DNA from: Rhodomicrobium vannielii ATCC 17100
Lineage (GTDB): Bacteria; Pseudomonadota; Alphaproteobacteria; Rhizobiales; Rhodomicrobiaceae
Length of the DNA stretch: 64,000 bases
Assembly: GCF_000166055.1 (NCBI RefSeq)
Contig: NC_014664.1
Span: 3,875,501-3,939,500, forward strand
Direction of reading: 5' to 3'
Shown here: one piece after another, positions 42,476 through 50,644 of the stretch
Position numbering within the stretch: position 1 is the stretch's first letter
How the letters are laid out: each line of letters starts with the position of its first letter
Position numbers and translations under genes: made by a program
The notes under the pieces: model-generated
What the model saw: only the letters and a program-made list of their open reading frames with translations
Databases searched by the model: none
What the model was told of the DNA's origin: nothing

Positions 42476-43390
42476 ATGAAACCGACGGACAATCCGAGCG
42501 GCATCGTTTTCGATATCCAGCATTTCAGTGTGCATGACGGCCCCGGCGTTCGCTCGACGGTCTTCCTCAAGGGCTGCCCGCTGACATGCCGATGGTGCAG
42601 CAATCCCGAGTCGCAGAGGCATCAACCCGAACTTCTCCATTTCGGCAAGCTCTGCACCCAGTGCGGCATCTGCGTCGAGGAATGCCCGAACGACGCGCTT
42701 GCCATCGCGGGCGACGAATTGCGCCGCGACGAAGCAGCTTGCAAACTGTGCGGGCTCTGCGTTTCCGTCTGCCCGCAGGATGCGCGGCAACTGTCAGGCC
42801 GCCGCATGACGGTGGAAGAAGTTTCGACCGAGGTGCGCCAGCATTGGCGGATCTTCATGCAAAGCGGCGGCGGCGTTACGCTGAGCGGTGGCGAGGTGTT
42901 GGCGCAGCCTGCATTTGCTGGCGCGCTCCTCTCCGCCCTGCATGACGACCTCGGCTTTCACACCTGCGTCGATACCACCGGCTTTTTACCTTGGGAAAAC
43001 TTCGAGCGGCTTCTCCCCGCGATCGATCTCATCTTGCTCGATCTCAAGCATATGGACGATTCGCGCCATCGCGAGGCGACAGGCATAGGCAACGCCCGCA
43101 TCCTCGAAAATGCGCGGCGGCTCGGTGAGCGAGGCTTTCCGGTTTTCGTGCGTCTGCCGCTCATTTCGGACTACAACGACACGGACGAGAACCTTCATGC
43201 GTTGGGGGCTTTCATGAAGGAAGTCGGGCTCGCGACGCTCGAAATCCTGCCCTATCATGAGTTCGGCGTGTCGAAATACACCGCGCTTGGAAAGACCTAC
43301 ACCGTTCATTCCCGAATAGAGCCCAAGGCGGATCGTGCTGCTTCCATTCTCGACGACTACGGTCTGAGCGTGACCGTAGCGCGCCGGTAG
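42476..43390 (+). CDS. Glycyl radical enzyme activase (radical SAM)
   Basis: A 304-residue activase that uses SAM and a 4Fe-4S cluster to place the radical on Gly803 of the partner enzyme. Seen: SVHDGPGVRSTVFLKGCPLTCRWC with C-x3-C-x2-C (quoted in part: GCPLTCRWC), two ferredoxin-type clusters CTQCGICVEECP and CKLCGLCVSVCP, the TLSGGEVLAQP SAM-binding motif and LLDLKHMD. The two-cluster insert is typical of activases for HypD, CutC, IslA and similar enzymes, and is absent from PFL activase. It starts 68 bases after the enzyme gene. Confidence 0.92.
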   Translation: MKPTDNPSGIVFDIQHFSVHDGPGVRSTVFLKGCPLTCRWCSNPESQRHQPELLHFGKLCTQCGICVEECPNDALAIAGDELRRDEAACKLCGLCVSVCPQDARQLSGRRMTVEEVSTEVRQHWRIFMQSGGGVTLSGGEVLAQPAFAGALLSALHDDLGFHTCVDTTGFLPWENFERLLPAIDLILLDLKHMDDSRHREATGIGNARILENARRLGERGFPVFVRLPLISDYNDTDENLHALGAFMKEVGLATLEILPYHEFGVSKYTALGKTYTVHSRIEPKADRAASILDDYGLSVTVARR

Positions 43391-43433
43391 TCGCGCGCGC
43401 CCGAGTCATTTGATTCGAAGGCGCGCCGAGGCG

Positions 43434-44525
43434 TCAATGGCAGACGCCATACGCGCCAGCCATCTCGGCAAGCGTCGGCGCGAAGTCGAGCTTTATCCTC
43501 GCCCCCACGGCGCGCGATGCGGCATCGATCGCGATCAACTCACGGGCGCTCTCGACGGGAAGATAAAGTTTCGTCGTCTCCGGTGTCACGACGCCCGGCC
43601 CCGCCGTTCCAGAAATGGCGATCCGCCCCGAAGGCACCAGTTTTTCCATGTCGTACACGAAGATCGTCTTCGTGCCCGGCACAAAGGCGACCGTGTCGAA
43701 ATATCCGCTATAGGCTCTGCTGATGGCAGGTTCGGCCTCAAGGTGAACCGCCTCTCCCGTTGCCTCAAGCGGCACAATTTCGATGGTGCCCGATGCTGGG
43801 TCGGGGAGCAGCAGCCGCGCGATCGTGGGATAGATGGTCCGGCCTCTCGTGGGGGTCTCCTGATACCCGGCTGTTTCCAGGTTGAATCGCGTCAGGAACG
43901 GGTCCGGACCGGCAGATAATGCAAACCCGTTCTTCCCCAGCAGTGAGCGCGAAAGTGCTCTGGCGGGCCGGGTGCCGATAATCGACGTCAACTTGCCCGT
44001 CAATGCGTCGTAGACCGAGACGCCGTCAATAGAATCGGCGGCTATGAAGATGCTCGCTCCGTCCTTCGCGACCATAAGATCGCGGATATCGGACGGCCCC
44101 TTGATGCGGGCTTTTTCTCCCATCACAGACAGATCGATGAGAGCAATTTCGCCTGCCTTGTCATTCGCCGCAATGACGGTGCCCTCATCAGCGGTTATCA
44201 GCAGGCGTGTCGGCGCAAAATCGAACGGCAGAACCCTGACGGCACCAGATGCAATTTCGGCGATGGTGACGCCGAAGCTCTTGCCATCGATCGCGACGAG
44301 TTTGGCCTGCGCTCCCGACACCCGCATCTGAAGCGGCACGATGCCCAGTGCAATTGTGCCGACGACGCTATCTCGATCGACATCGACAGCCGTCACCGAA
44401 GACGCATCGCGCCCCGCCACGAAAACCAGGCGCTGAACATTTGAAGGCATATCCGACGCGCGGGCCAGCGACAAAGGCATGACCAGCAGAGCCAGAAAAA
44501 CGCAGAAGCGGAAGATCGGATTCAT
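43434..44525 (-). CDS. Secreted beta-propeller (YVTN/NHL-like) protein
   Basis: A 363-residue exported protein. Seen: a signal peptide ending near SLARAS, then repeated blade-like units (LVFVAGRDASSVTAVDVDRD, LLITADEGTVIAANDKAGEI, KTIFVYDMEKLVPSGRIAIS, KLYLPVESARELIAIDAASR), each about 40 residues, as in YVTN beta-propellers. It ends in GVCH. No catalytic motif is evident. It points toward the glycyl radical enzyme genes (convergent, 43 bases apart), so it is not in that operon. A periplasmic binding or scaffold role is possible; the function is unknown. Confidence 0.7.
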   Translation of the reverse strand: MNPIFRFCVFLALLVMPLSLARASDMPSNVQRLVFVAGRDASSVTAVDVDRDSVVGTIALGIVPLQMRVSGAQAKLVAIDGKSFGVTIAEIASGAVRVLPFDFAPTRLLITADEGTVIAANDKAGEIALIDLSVMGEKARIKGPSDIRDLMVAKDGASIFIAADSIDGVSVYDALTGKLTSIIGTRPARALSRSLLGKNGFALSAGPDPFLTRFNLETAGYQETPTRGRTIYPTIARLLLPDPASGTIEIVPLEATGEAVHLEAEPAISRAYSGYFDTVAFVPGTKTIFVYDMEKLVPSGRIAISGTAGPGVVTPETTKLYLPVESARELIAIDAASRAVGARIKLDFAPTLAEMAGAYGVCH

Positions 44526-44884
44526 ATGTGGGGTGCCATCGATGCCTTACGTCGGTCATGGGATGCGGCTGGCGATGCCCCGATTCCAAAATCAGCTCGG
44601 CACCTTCTTCAGACCGCCGTGCACATCCGCTTAAGATTATGCCAAAGAAGCTTTCGGGTGCTAGATAAAATGTCCGGCAGGAGGAGCTACTTTCAGGCCA
44701 AAGCAGCTGCACATCGTCTTCGGCTTGCCGTCGTCTCGGGGTGTTCATGTAAAGCGGATGCGCGAACCCGAGCCGCTCGAATGAGTGCGGTGCGCCTGCG
44801 TACCGAAATACTATCAGCACACTGTCTCTACACCAACGTTATGTGCGATGAACGCGTTGCCACAAAATCCCGAGGATCGAACCG
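44526..44884. other. Divergent intergenic region before the enoyl-CoA hydratase gene
   Basis: It must contain the promoters of the propeller gene (minus) and the hydratase gene (plus). The last 52 bases are duplicated in the fragment at 31863. No clear terminator, RNA or palindrome was recognised. Confidence 0.4.
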
Positions 44885-45670
44885 ATGTCCGAATCTCCTT
44901 ATATTCTGCGTTCCGATAATGAAGGCGTCGTCACGCTGACACTCAACCGGCCGCAGAATCGCAACGCCCTGTCGTTCGGCATGCTCGAAGCTTTGCGCGA
45001 TACCCTCGCCCAGATCGCGGAAGACGAAAACGCTCGTGTCGCCATCCTGGCGGGGGCCGGTCCGGGCTTTTGTGCCGGTCACGATCTCAAGGAAATGCGC
45101 GCTACCGGTTTCGACGATGCCTTTGTGGAGCGGCTCTTCAAACTTTGCTCCGAGGTCATGCAGGCAATCGTCCACTTGCCGAAGCCGGTCATTGCCCGCG
45201 TCCACGGCATCGCCACAGCCGCGGGTGCCCAACTCGTCGCCAGCGCAGATCTCGCCTTTGCGGCGAAGGATGCCCGTTTCGCGACGCCGGGCGTCAACAT
45301 CGGCCTGTTCTGCCTCACGCCTGCCGTCGCCCTGTCGCGCAATCTGGCAAACAAGCACATGATGCAAATGCTGCTTTCCGGCGAACTGATCGACGCCGAA
45401 ACGGCGCTGCGCTTCGGTCTTGTCAACGAGGTTGTTGCGGGCGACACGCTGACCGAGGTTACAGCAGCATTCGCGCGGAAAGTCGCGTCGAGGTCTCCTC
45501 TCACGCTGGCGGTCGGCAAGCGCGCTTTTTCCCAGCTCACGGAATTGCCGCTGTCCGAGGCTTATGCCCATGCCAGCAAGCTGATGGCCGACAACCTCAA
45601 GGCCCACGACGCCCGCGAAGGGATCGAGGCCTTTCTCGACAAACGCGACCCCGTTTGGCGCGGGCGCTGA
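44885..45670 (+). CDS. Enoyl-CoA hydratase/isomerase family protein
   Basis: A 261-residue crotonase-fold enzyme that normally hydrates enoyl-CoA. Seen: VVTLTLNRPQNRNALSFGML, the oxyanion-hole segment GAGPGFCAGHDLKEMRA, KPVIARVHGIATAAGAQLVA, and RFATPGVNIGLFCLTPAVAL. It has an Asp-Leu-Lys-Glu-Met stretch after the first oxyanion loop, as in many hydratases of unknown substrate. The gene lies beside the inverted-repeat copy 2 and a 5' fragment of it is duplicated at 31863-32000. If acrylate from DMSP were processed as acryloyl-CoA, a hydratase could take part, but nothing direct shows this. Confidence 0.85.
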   Translation: MSESPYILRSDNEGVVTLTLNRPQNRNALSFGMLEALRDTLAQIAEDENARVAILAGAGPGFCAGHDLKEMRATGFDDAFVERLFKLCSEVMQAIVHLPKPVIARVHGIATAAGAQLVASADLAFAAKDARFATPGVNIGLFCLTPAVALSRNLANKHMMQMLLSGELIDAETALRFGLVNEVVAGDTLTEVTAAFARKVASRSPLTLAVGKRAFSQLTELPLSEAYAHASKLMADNLKAHDAREGIEAFLDKRDPVWRGR

Positions 45671-45783
45671 CCGCGGGACCGTAGCGACTTTCACACAGAC
45701 CTGGCTCACAATCGATCTCATGGTCAGAACGGTGTCGGTGCAAGCGCCGCCACGACCGCCGCTACGCCGCGTCGGTCAGGCTT

Positions 45784-46323
45784 TCACTGCGCGGGCGCGG
45801 TGGCCGCAGGCGCAGGCGGAGCGGTTGCGGGCGAAACGGCAGGTGCCGCGGTTCCGCTGTCGCCCGGTGCCGAATTCACCGAAGCGCTTCGCACACCCGG
45901 GCCTCCCGGAGCTTCGGTCACGAGCGCAACCTTCGTGAAGCCGGCGGAACTGATCTGCCCCATCACCTCCAGCACGGCGCGATAAGGAAGATCCTTGTCG
46001 GCGCGCACGTGGATGCGCCGGTCGAGTTCGTTTTCCGCATGATTTTGCAGCGTCGAGAGAAGTAGTTCCAGCGGAACCTCTTCCGTGCCGATGTAATATT
46101 GTCCCGCAGCGTTCACACTGACGGCAAGCGGCGGTTTCTGGTCGTTGAGCGGTTTTGCCTGCGTCTTGGGAAGATCGACCGGCACACCCGCCGTCATCAT
46201 CGGCGCGGCGACCATGAACACGATGAGGAGCACAAGCATCACGTCGACGAGCGGCGTGACGTTGATCTCGTTCATCGGGGCGTCGTCCGACGCGTCGTCG
46301 GAATTACGCAGCGAGGCGCCCAT
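45784..46323 (-). CDS. exbD: ExbD, TonB-system subunit (copy 2)
   Basis: Identical in translation to the exbD at 5222-5761, with the PLVDVMLVLLIVFMV membrane Asp segment and an Ala/Pro-rich tail. It overlaps the end of exbB by 20 bases and is the last gene of the minus-strand tonB-exbB-exbD unit. The imperfect GACCGACGC/GCGGCGGTC hairpin beyond the stop (45756-45779) is a probable terminator, diverged from that of copy 1. Confidence 0.93.
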   Translation of the reverse strand: MGASLRNSDDASDDAPMNEINVTPLVDVMLVLLIVFMVAAPMMTAGVPVDLPKTQAKPLNDQKPPLAVSVNAAGQYYIGTEEVPLELLLSTLQNHAENELDRRIHVRADKDLPYRAVLEVMGQISSAGFTKVALVTEAPGGPGVRSASVNSAPGDSGTAAPAVSPATAPPAPAATAPAQ

Positions 46324-47044
46324 GAGTCTCTCCTTTCGAAAGCTGTCTGGATAGTTCGACGCCATACACTTCAACGAACGTCTTCAGACTCTTGCCGAAC
46401 TGCCCGATATTGCCGTTGATGCGATTGTAGAAGACCACCGCCGGGATGGCGGCGACGAGGCCGAGCGCGGTGGCGAAAAGCGCCTCCGCGATGCCAGGCG
46501 CGACGACGGCGAGGCTCGTATTGTTCGAGGCGGCGATACCCTGGAAGCTGTTCATGATGCCCCAGACGGTGCCGAACAGGCCGACGAAAGGAGACACCGC
46601 GCCGATGGTGGCAAGGCTCTGCAGGCCGCCCTTCAGCCGATCGAGGGTGTTGCTGCTGGCGAGCTGCCCGACGCGATAAACGCGGTCCAGAAGGCTCTCC
46701 TGTTGGGCCGCGCTGTGGCGCAGCTCTGCCGAGCGCTTGTTCTCATCGATCATCGACTGATAGACGACGCGAAGCGGATCGTTTGGCTGCACCTTGAGAA
46801 AGGTTTCGGAAAGATCCGTAAGAGGAACACCGTGAGCGAGGCTCTTCAGCAGACGCTTTGCGCGCGCATTCAGGATCGCCAGTTGAATCGACTTCGCTGC
46901 AATGATGCCCCAGCCCCATGCGGAGGCGAGGATCAGGAGCCCCATCACGGCCTTCACAACGATATCGGCCTGCTGGAACAACTCCAGCGGGGTCAGGATG
47001 TGGGCGGCGCCTGCTGCAGCGAGGCTCGAAGCGGGATCGGCCAT
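46304..47044 (-). CDS. exbB: ExbB, TonB-system proton channel subunit (copy 2)
   Basis: Identical in translation to the exbB at 4501-5241 (246 residues, with [20 protein letters not shown]). It lies between tonB and exbD on the minus strand. Two identical copies of this essential motor pair in one region suggest recent duplication or ongoing gene conversion rather than specialisation. Confidence 0.95.
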   Translation of the reverse strand: MADPASSLAAAGAAHILTPLELFQQADIVVKAVMGLLILASAWGWGIIAAKSIQLAILNARAKRLLKSLAHGVPLTDLSETFLKVQPNDPLRVVYQSMIDENKRSAELRHSAAQQESLLDRVYRVGQLASSNTLDRLKGGLQSLATIGAVSPFVGLFGTVWGIMNSFQGIAASNNTSLAVVAPGIAEALFATALGLVAAIPAVVFYNRINGNIGQFGKSLKTFVEVYGVELSRQLSKGETHGRLAA

Positions 47045-47073
47045 TGTATGTCCTTATGTCGGTTATCAGTTTG

Positions 47074-47805
47074 CTATTGGGAGCGATAGACGATCGCGCC
47101 GGCGATCCGGTAACTCTTCGCTCCGAGGCTTGGCGGCGCCGGGAACGGAGCCGACCGCGCGAGCGCCTCGGAAACGGCCCGATCGAGCGCCGCATTGCCG
47201 GAGTTCACGACCGACTTCGAGACGAGTTCTCCACCCGCACCGATCACGATCACATAGCTGATGCGCACCGACTGCCCTCGCGAGAGCGCCGACTTCGGGA
47301 AGCCACTACTGGCGACGCGGTTGATGCGCTGATAGACCTTGTTGGCGTAGTCGCTCGGAACTGCGCCGGGAGTTTGCGCCGTTGCGGGTCTCGGCTTGGG
47401 CTTCGGTTGCTGCTTTGGCGGCGGAGGCGGCTCCACGGGCTTCGGCGGCGGTGGCGGCTCTTCCTTCACTGGCTCGGGCTCCGCTGCCGGCTCTGGCGGC
47501 GGCGGCTCGGGAGCGACCTCGGGCTCCGGCGGCGCTGGTGGCTGCTCTGGTTCTTCCGGAACAGGGTCTTCGTAAACGACTTCGACGGGAGCCTCGAGAG
47601 TAATCGGCAGCGCCTCGAAATTGATCGTAAGCAGAGCGACGAGCGCTGCAGAATAGATGCCAATCCCCGACAAGATGAGAGCATAGGGCTGTCGGCGCGC
47701 ATCAAGACCTAACACCGCGGCCGAAATGGGAGCCGGTTCACCTTCCCGGGCAGGCAGCGAAAACGCCGCATCGGGCGTCAACTTGCTGGTGACTTCCAGG
47801 TTCAT
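47074..47805 (-). CDS. tonB: TonB energy transducer (copy 2)
   Basis: Identical in translation to the tonB at 3740-4471. The frame is open 16 codons further upstream here (to 47853), but that part lies partly outside the repeat and overlaps the promoter, so I keep ATG 47805. It is expressed from its own promoter at 47846-47874. Receptor 2 at 51049 points the other way, 3.2 kb off. Confidence 0.92.
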   Translation of the reverse strand: MNLEVTSKLTPDAAFSLPAREGEPAPISAAVLGLDARRQPYALILSGIGIYSAALVALLTINFEALPITLEAPVEVVYEDPVPEEPEQPPAPPEPEVAPEPPPPEPAAEPEPVKEEPPPPPKPVEPPPPPKQQPKPKPRPATAQTPGAVPSDYANKVYQRINRVASSGFPKSALSRGQSVRISYVIVIGAGGELVSKSVVNSGNAALDRAVSEALARSAPFPAPPSLGAKSYRIAGAIVYRSQ

Positions 47806-47845
47806 CAATAATAGGCCCTTAGTCGTCGTTTTCGGGTGCTCGTCA

Positions 47846-47874
47846 ATTAGCACTACTTACATATATTTTGTCAA
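47846..47874 (-). promoter_or_regulatory. Sigma-70-like promoter of tonB copy 2
   Basis: On the minus strand TTGACA (47869-47874) and GCTAAT (47846-47851) are separated by exactly 17 bases, 40 bases before the tonB ATG. This is just outside the inverted repeat, so copy 1 must use a different promoter. Confidence 0.65.
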
Positions 47875-48291
47875 CTTATTGTGTTTCGGATAGCAAACTT
47901 CCATTGAAATAGTCGTCCATGTTTTGGGAATTATCAGAAATATATTCGCTGAGCAAATCGCCTTATAGCGATAAATGGGTGTCTATATCCAACCCTGATG
48001 GTGATATTATTATATTTTAGCATCCGTATCACCGAGCCAGTCGCAGAGAAAACTGGCATCTCTCCGCGCTATGGCCGGACATAGTCAACCTGGTCGCTCA
48101 CCCACCTCTGCATCGCACAGCGCCCAAGAGGCAACTACGAGATGCCCCGCGTCTTGTCGATGGATCCGTTCCACTGATTCTGCAAAGCTCTACGTCCGCT
48201 GCACAAGACGTCGCGATGCCCTGAACCGAAACGGCTTTCGAGCAATTACCCCATCTCCACGATAAAGTTGGAAATAGTCAGCGCCTCTTAA
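47875..48291. other. AT-rich intergenic stretch
   Basis: The first 150 bases are markedly AT-rich compared with the rest of the window. No gene, RNA or repeat was recognised. The remainder holds only short frames without ribosome sites. Confidence 0.4.
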
Positions 48292-48432
48292 TCAGTCGGA
48301 TTTCGTGTTAGGGGAGTCTGCGGTCTCAGCAAGTTCGTCAAGCGAAACGGAGGCTGTCAGCCGCCGCTGGTACTTGGCGGCGTTTTGTTTTGAGTACATC
48401 GGCGTCGAAATCGGTTGCCGTCTTTCCAACAT
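48292..48432 (-). CDS. Small hypothetical protein (46 residues)
   Basis: The minus strand has an excellent ribosome site (GGGAGG, 6 bases before the ATG at 48432) and an open frame starting MLERRQPISTPMYSKQ and ending SLDELAETADSPNTKSD. The product is basic at the N-terminus and acidic at the C-terminus, with no membrane segment or known motif. It may be a genuine small protein or the start of a larger gene that has been cut. I do not recognise it. Confidence 0.5.
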   Translation of the reverse strand: MLERRQPISTPMYSKQNAAKYQRRLTASVSLDELAETADSPNTKSD

Positions 48433-48523
48433 GACACACCCTCCCAAACGCACCACTGGAATTTTATGATAAAACCACTAATCTAGTCAAGAATGTCAAG
48501 CTCGCGCCTATCTTTTTAATCCT

Positions 48524-48553
48524 CCTGCATTCCTGCATTCCTGCATTCCTGCA
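48524..48553. repeat. Short tandem repeat (CCTGCATT, 3.75 units)
   Basis: Three perfect CCTGCATT units followed by CCTGCA, about 165 bases upstream of the cysK start. Such a tract can vary in copy number by slippage; here it is outside any coding region, in the cysK leader region. Confidence 0.85.
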
Positions 48554-48716
48554 AAGCAGAGCGCATTTCGCACGCGCGAGGGCGAATGTGCGAGCGAAGC
48601 GGCGTTGGCAAATGCACCGCCTTGGCTTTAGCGACGAGCCTCTTGGGCGACTTTGCCTACCAAGGGCAACGAAAGGCGGCTTGAAATCTCTAGCCGGATA
48701 TCGAAAGGAAGCGTCC

Positions 48717-49715
48717 ATGCAACGGCGTGCCAGAAAGCGCCCGGCCCAGACACGCTGGGGTCGTGGCCATATATATAAAGACATAACGGGTGCCATCGGT
48801 AATACGCCGTTGGTTCAAATCAACGCTATGGCTGAAGCCGCAAATGCCCACGCGACATTGTTAGCCAAGCTTGAATTCATGAACCCGTTGGCTTCTGTGA
48901 AAGACCGGATCGCTCTCGCCATGATCGAAGCCGCCGAGGCGGAAGGTCGTATCGTTCCTGGCGAAAGCGTTTTGATCGAGCCGACCTCCGGTAACACTGG
49001 CATCGCATTGGCATTTGTGGCGGCGGTCAAACGTTACCGGCTGATCGTGGTGGCGCCCGAGAGCATGTCTGTTGAAAGGAGGAAGATGCTCAGCCATCTC
49101 GGCGCTGAAATTCAACTCACTCCGGCAGCTCTTGGCATGACCGGCGCGCTGTCTCAAGCGGATGCTCTGGCGGCGAGACTACCGGAAGCCGTGATATTGC
49201 AACAATTCTCCAACCCCGCTAACCCGACAATCCACGCGATGACTACCGCCGAGGAAATTTGGGCCGACACTGACGGCGCCGTTGATGTGGTTGTTGCCGG
49301 CGTGGGAACCGGGGGCACATTGACCGGTTGCGCGCGGGTATTGAGGCCGCGTAAACAGGGTCTCCAGGTCATTGCGGTGGAGCCTGAGGCGAGTTCTGTG
49401 CTTTCCGGAGGCTCTTCGGGCTCCCACGGGCTTCAGGGCATCGGACCAGGTTTCATACCCGCCGTCCTGGATCAGAGCTTGATTGATGAAGTGCTCACGA
49501 TCAGTAACGAGACTGCGTACGAAACGGCGCGTCAGGCCGCTAAACTCGAGGGGTTGCCGATCGGAATCTCATCGGGCGCCGCCTTGGCCGCTGGTCTCAA
49601 AATTGCAGCACGGCCGAGACTTCGCGGCAAGACCGTGGTCGTTATCATTCCATCTTCGGCGGAACGAGAGCTGTCTACCCCCCTGTTTGAAAGCACAAGT
49701 CGGATCAACGACTGA
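48717..49715 (+). CDS. cysK: Cysteine synthase (O-acetylserine sulfhydrylase) family protein
   Basis: Combines O-acetylserine with sulfide to make cysteine. Seen: 332 residues with DITGAIGNTPLVQINAMAEA, the PLP Lys in NPLASVKDRIA, the EPTSGNTGIAL phosphate/substrate loop, GVGTGGTLTGCARVL, and GIGPGFIPAVLD near the active-site lid. The N-terminus has about 15 residues more than typical CysK; ATG 48717 is preceded by AAAGGAAG. It is followed after 9 bases by an Rrf2 regulator, as with the CymR-CysK sensing pair known in Firmicutes. Sulfide (or sulfite after reduction) from the surrounding pathways could enter here. Confidence 0.9.
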   Translation: MQRRARKRPAQTRWGRGHIYKDITGAIGNTPLVQINAMAEAANAHATLLAKLEFMNPLASVKDRIALAMIEAAEAEGRIVPGESVLIEPTSGNTGIALAFVAAVKRYRLIVVAPESMSVERRKMLSHLGAEIQLTPAALGMTGALSQADALAARLPEAVILQQFSNPANPTIHAMTTAEEIWADTDGAVDVVVAGVGTGGTLTGCARVLRPRKQGLQVIAVEPEASSVLSGGSSGSHGLQGIGPGFIPAVLDQSLIDEVLTISNETAYETARQAAKLEGLPIGISSGAALAAGLKIAARPRLRGKTVVVIIPSSAERELSTPLFESTSRIND

Positions 49716-49724
49716 GAGGAAATC

Positions 49725-50177
49725 ATGCTTTCCGCCAAATGCAAATACGGCCTCAAGGCCATGGTCTACATAGCTCGTCGCGGAGACAAGGGACCTGTGC
49801 TGATTGCTGAGATTGCCGAGGCAGAAAACATCCCCAAAAAATTTCTCGATGTGATTTTGCTGGAGCTAAAAGTGAACGGAATGCTCACCAGCAAGAAAGG
49901 CAAGGGTGGAGGCTATCAGCTTGCTCGCAGGCCCGGTAAAATAACCGTGGCCGACATTGTGCGCGTCCTCGGTGGTCCGAATCTGGCTCCGGTGCCATGC
50001 GTTTCCAAGCTGAATTATCGCCCTTGCACGGACTGCAGGGACGAGCAGACGTGCGTGATTCGGTCGGTCATGCTGGAAGTGCGTGACGCTATCGCTGCGG
50101 TCCTCGAAAACGTTACACTGGAAGAGATGTCAAACCGGGTGCCAGCGGCGGCGCAAGTCCTCATGTTCGACATCTGA
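49725..50177 (+). CDS. Rrf2-family transcriptional regulator (IscR/CymR-like)
   Basis: A 150-residue winged-helix regulator. Seen: the Rrf2 start CKYGLKAMVYIARRGDKGPV, helix-turn-helix AEAENIPKKFLDVILLELKV, the wing SKKGKGGGYQLARRPGKITV, and a C-terminal cysteine set (Cys in VPCVSK, PCTDCRDEQTC) that could bind an iron-sulfur cluster as in IscR or NsrR. It is directly downstream of cysK and likely co-transcribed. In Bacillus and Staphylococcus the Rrf2 protein CymR is controlled by CysK; a similar cysteine-status switch here is inferred. A strong dyad in the promoter of receptor 2 (50846-50870) is a candidate operator. Confidence 0.88.
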   Translation: MLSAKCKYGLKAMVYIARRGDKGPVLIAEIAEAENIPKKFLDVILLELKVNGMLTSKKGKGGGYQLARRPGKITVADIVRVLGGPNLAPVPCVSKLNYRPCTDCRDEQTCVIRSVMLEVRDAIAAVLENVTLEEMSNRVPAAAQVLMFDI

Positions 50178-50183
50178 GAAGCA

Positions 50184-50381
50184 ATGCCTCGGATCGACGG
50201 TTGCTGCGGAGTAATCGCAGCGATTTTCGTCTTGTTAGCGACCGGCTGCGGCGTGGAGCGCTGCGAGCTTGGCATGTCGATGGCAGATCGAAAGGGTGGC
50301 TCGATTGCCCCTCGACGCGGGCAAGGCGGTTCCGCCGGTAGTTTCGCGGCGCAGGCGACTTTCATTTTGCTGCGGCCATGA
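50184..50381 (+). CDS. Possible small lipoprotein-like ORF
   Basis: A 65-codon frame starts 6 bases after the Rrf2 stop. The N-terminus (GVIAAIFVLLATGCG) resembles a lipoprotein signal with a lipobox-like LATGC, but the rest (SMADRKGGSIAPRRGQGG) looks like random translation and the end does not look like a protein. There is no obvious ribosome site. It could equally be chance or a truncated gene. Confidence 0.25.
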   Translation: MPRIDGCCGVIAAIFVLLATGCGVERCELGMSMADRKGGSIAPRRGQGGSAGSFAAQATFILLRP

Positions 50382-50554
50382 GCGTGCAACCCGACACGCG
50401 CTGGCTTCAGTCTGACCCGCTGCTGTCCGCTATTGATCACATCCTGAAGCGCGCGGCGGCCAAGCGAACCGCGGCAGGACGACTCCACTGTGGTCGCGAA
50501 TTGCTTGGTGACGAGGGCTGAACGGCATTTTCGGCAGCACTGTTGGAGATCTTC

Positions 50555-50628
50555 TAGTGGTCCGATTCCGACATTTGCATCCGTTCGCGGCACCTCGTGA
50601 GCAAATGTCGGAATCACAAGGACCACTA
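50555..50628. repeat. Palindromic element 1 (TAGTGG...CCACTA)
   Basis: TAGTGGTCCGATTCCGACAT and the following TTGC pair with GCAAATGTCGGAATC and GGACCACTA, forming a long imperfect hairpin of about 74 bases. It is followed by a related element 16 bases on. The shared ends and the shared GACATTTG core mark them as members of one dispersed palindromic family. Confidence 0.85.
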
Positions 50629-50644
50629 GCAACGTGATGATTTT

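Larger units (their letters stand above)
45782..47839. repeat. Long inverted repeat, copy 2 (2,058 bp; tonB-exbB-exbD)
   Basis: Reverse-complement counterpart of 3706-5763. It contains exbD, exbB and tonB on the minus strand, with identical translations in every frame. The border at 47839/47840 falls 34 bases upstream of tonB, so the promoter is different from that of copy 1. The other border falls 2 bases beyond the exbD stop. Confidence 0.93.

Noticed and set aside
48524-48553. CRISPR-like repeats
   Set aside because: The units are 8 bases, directly adjacent, with no spacers and no cas genes.
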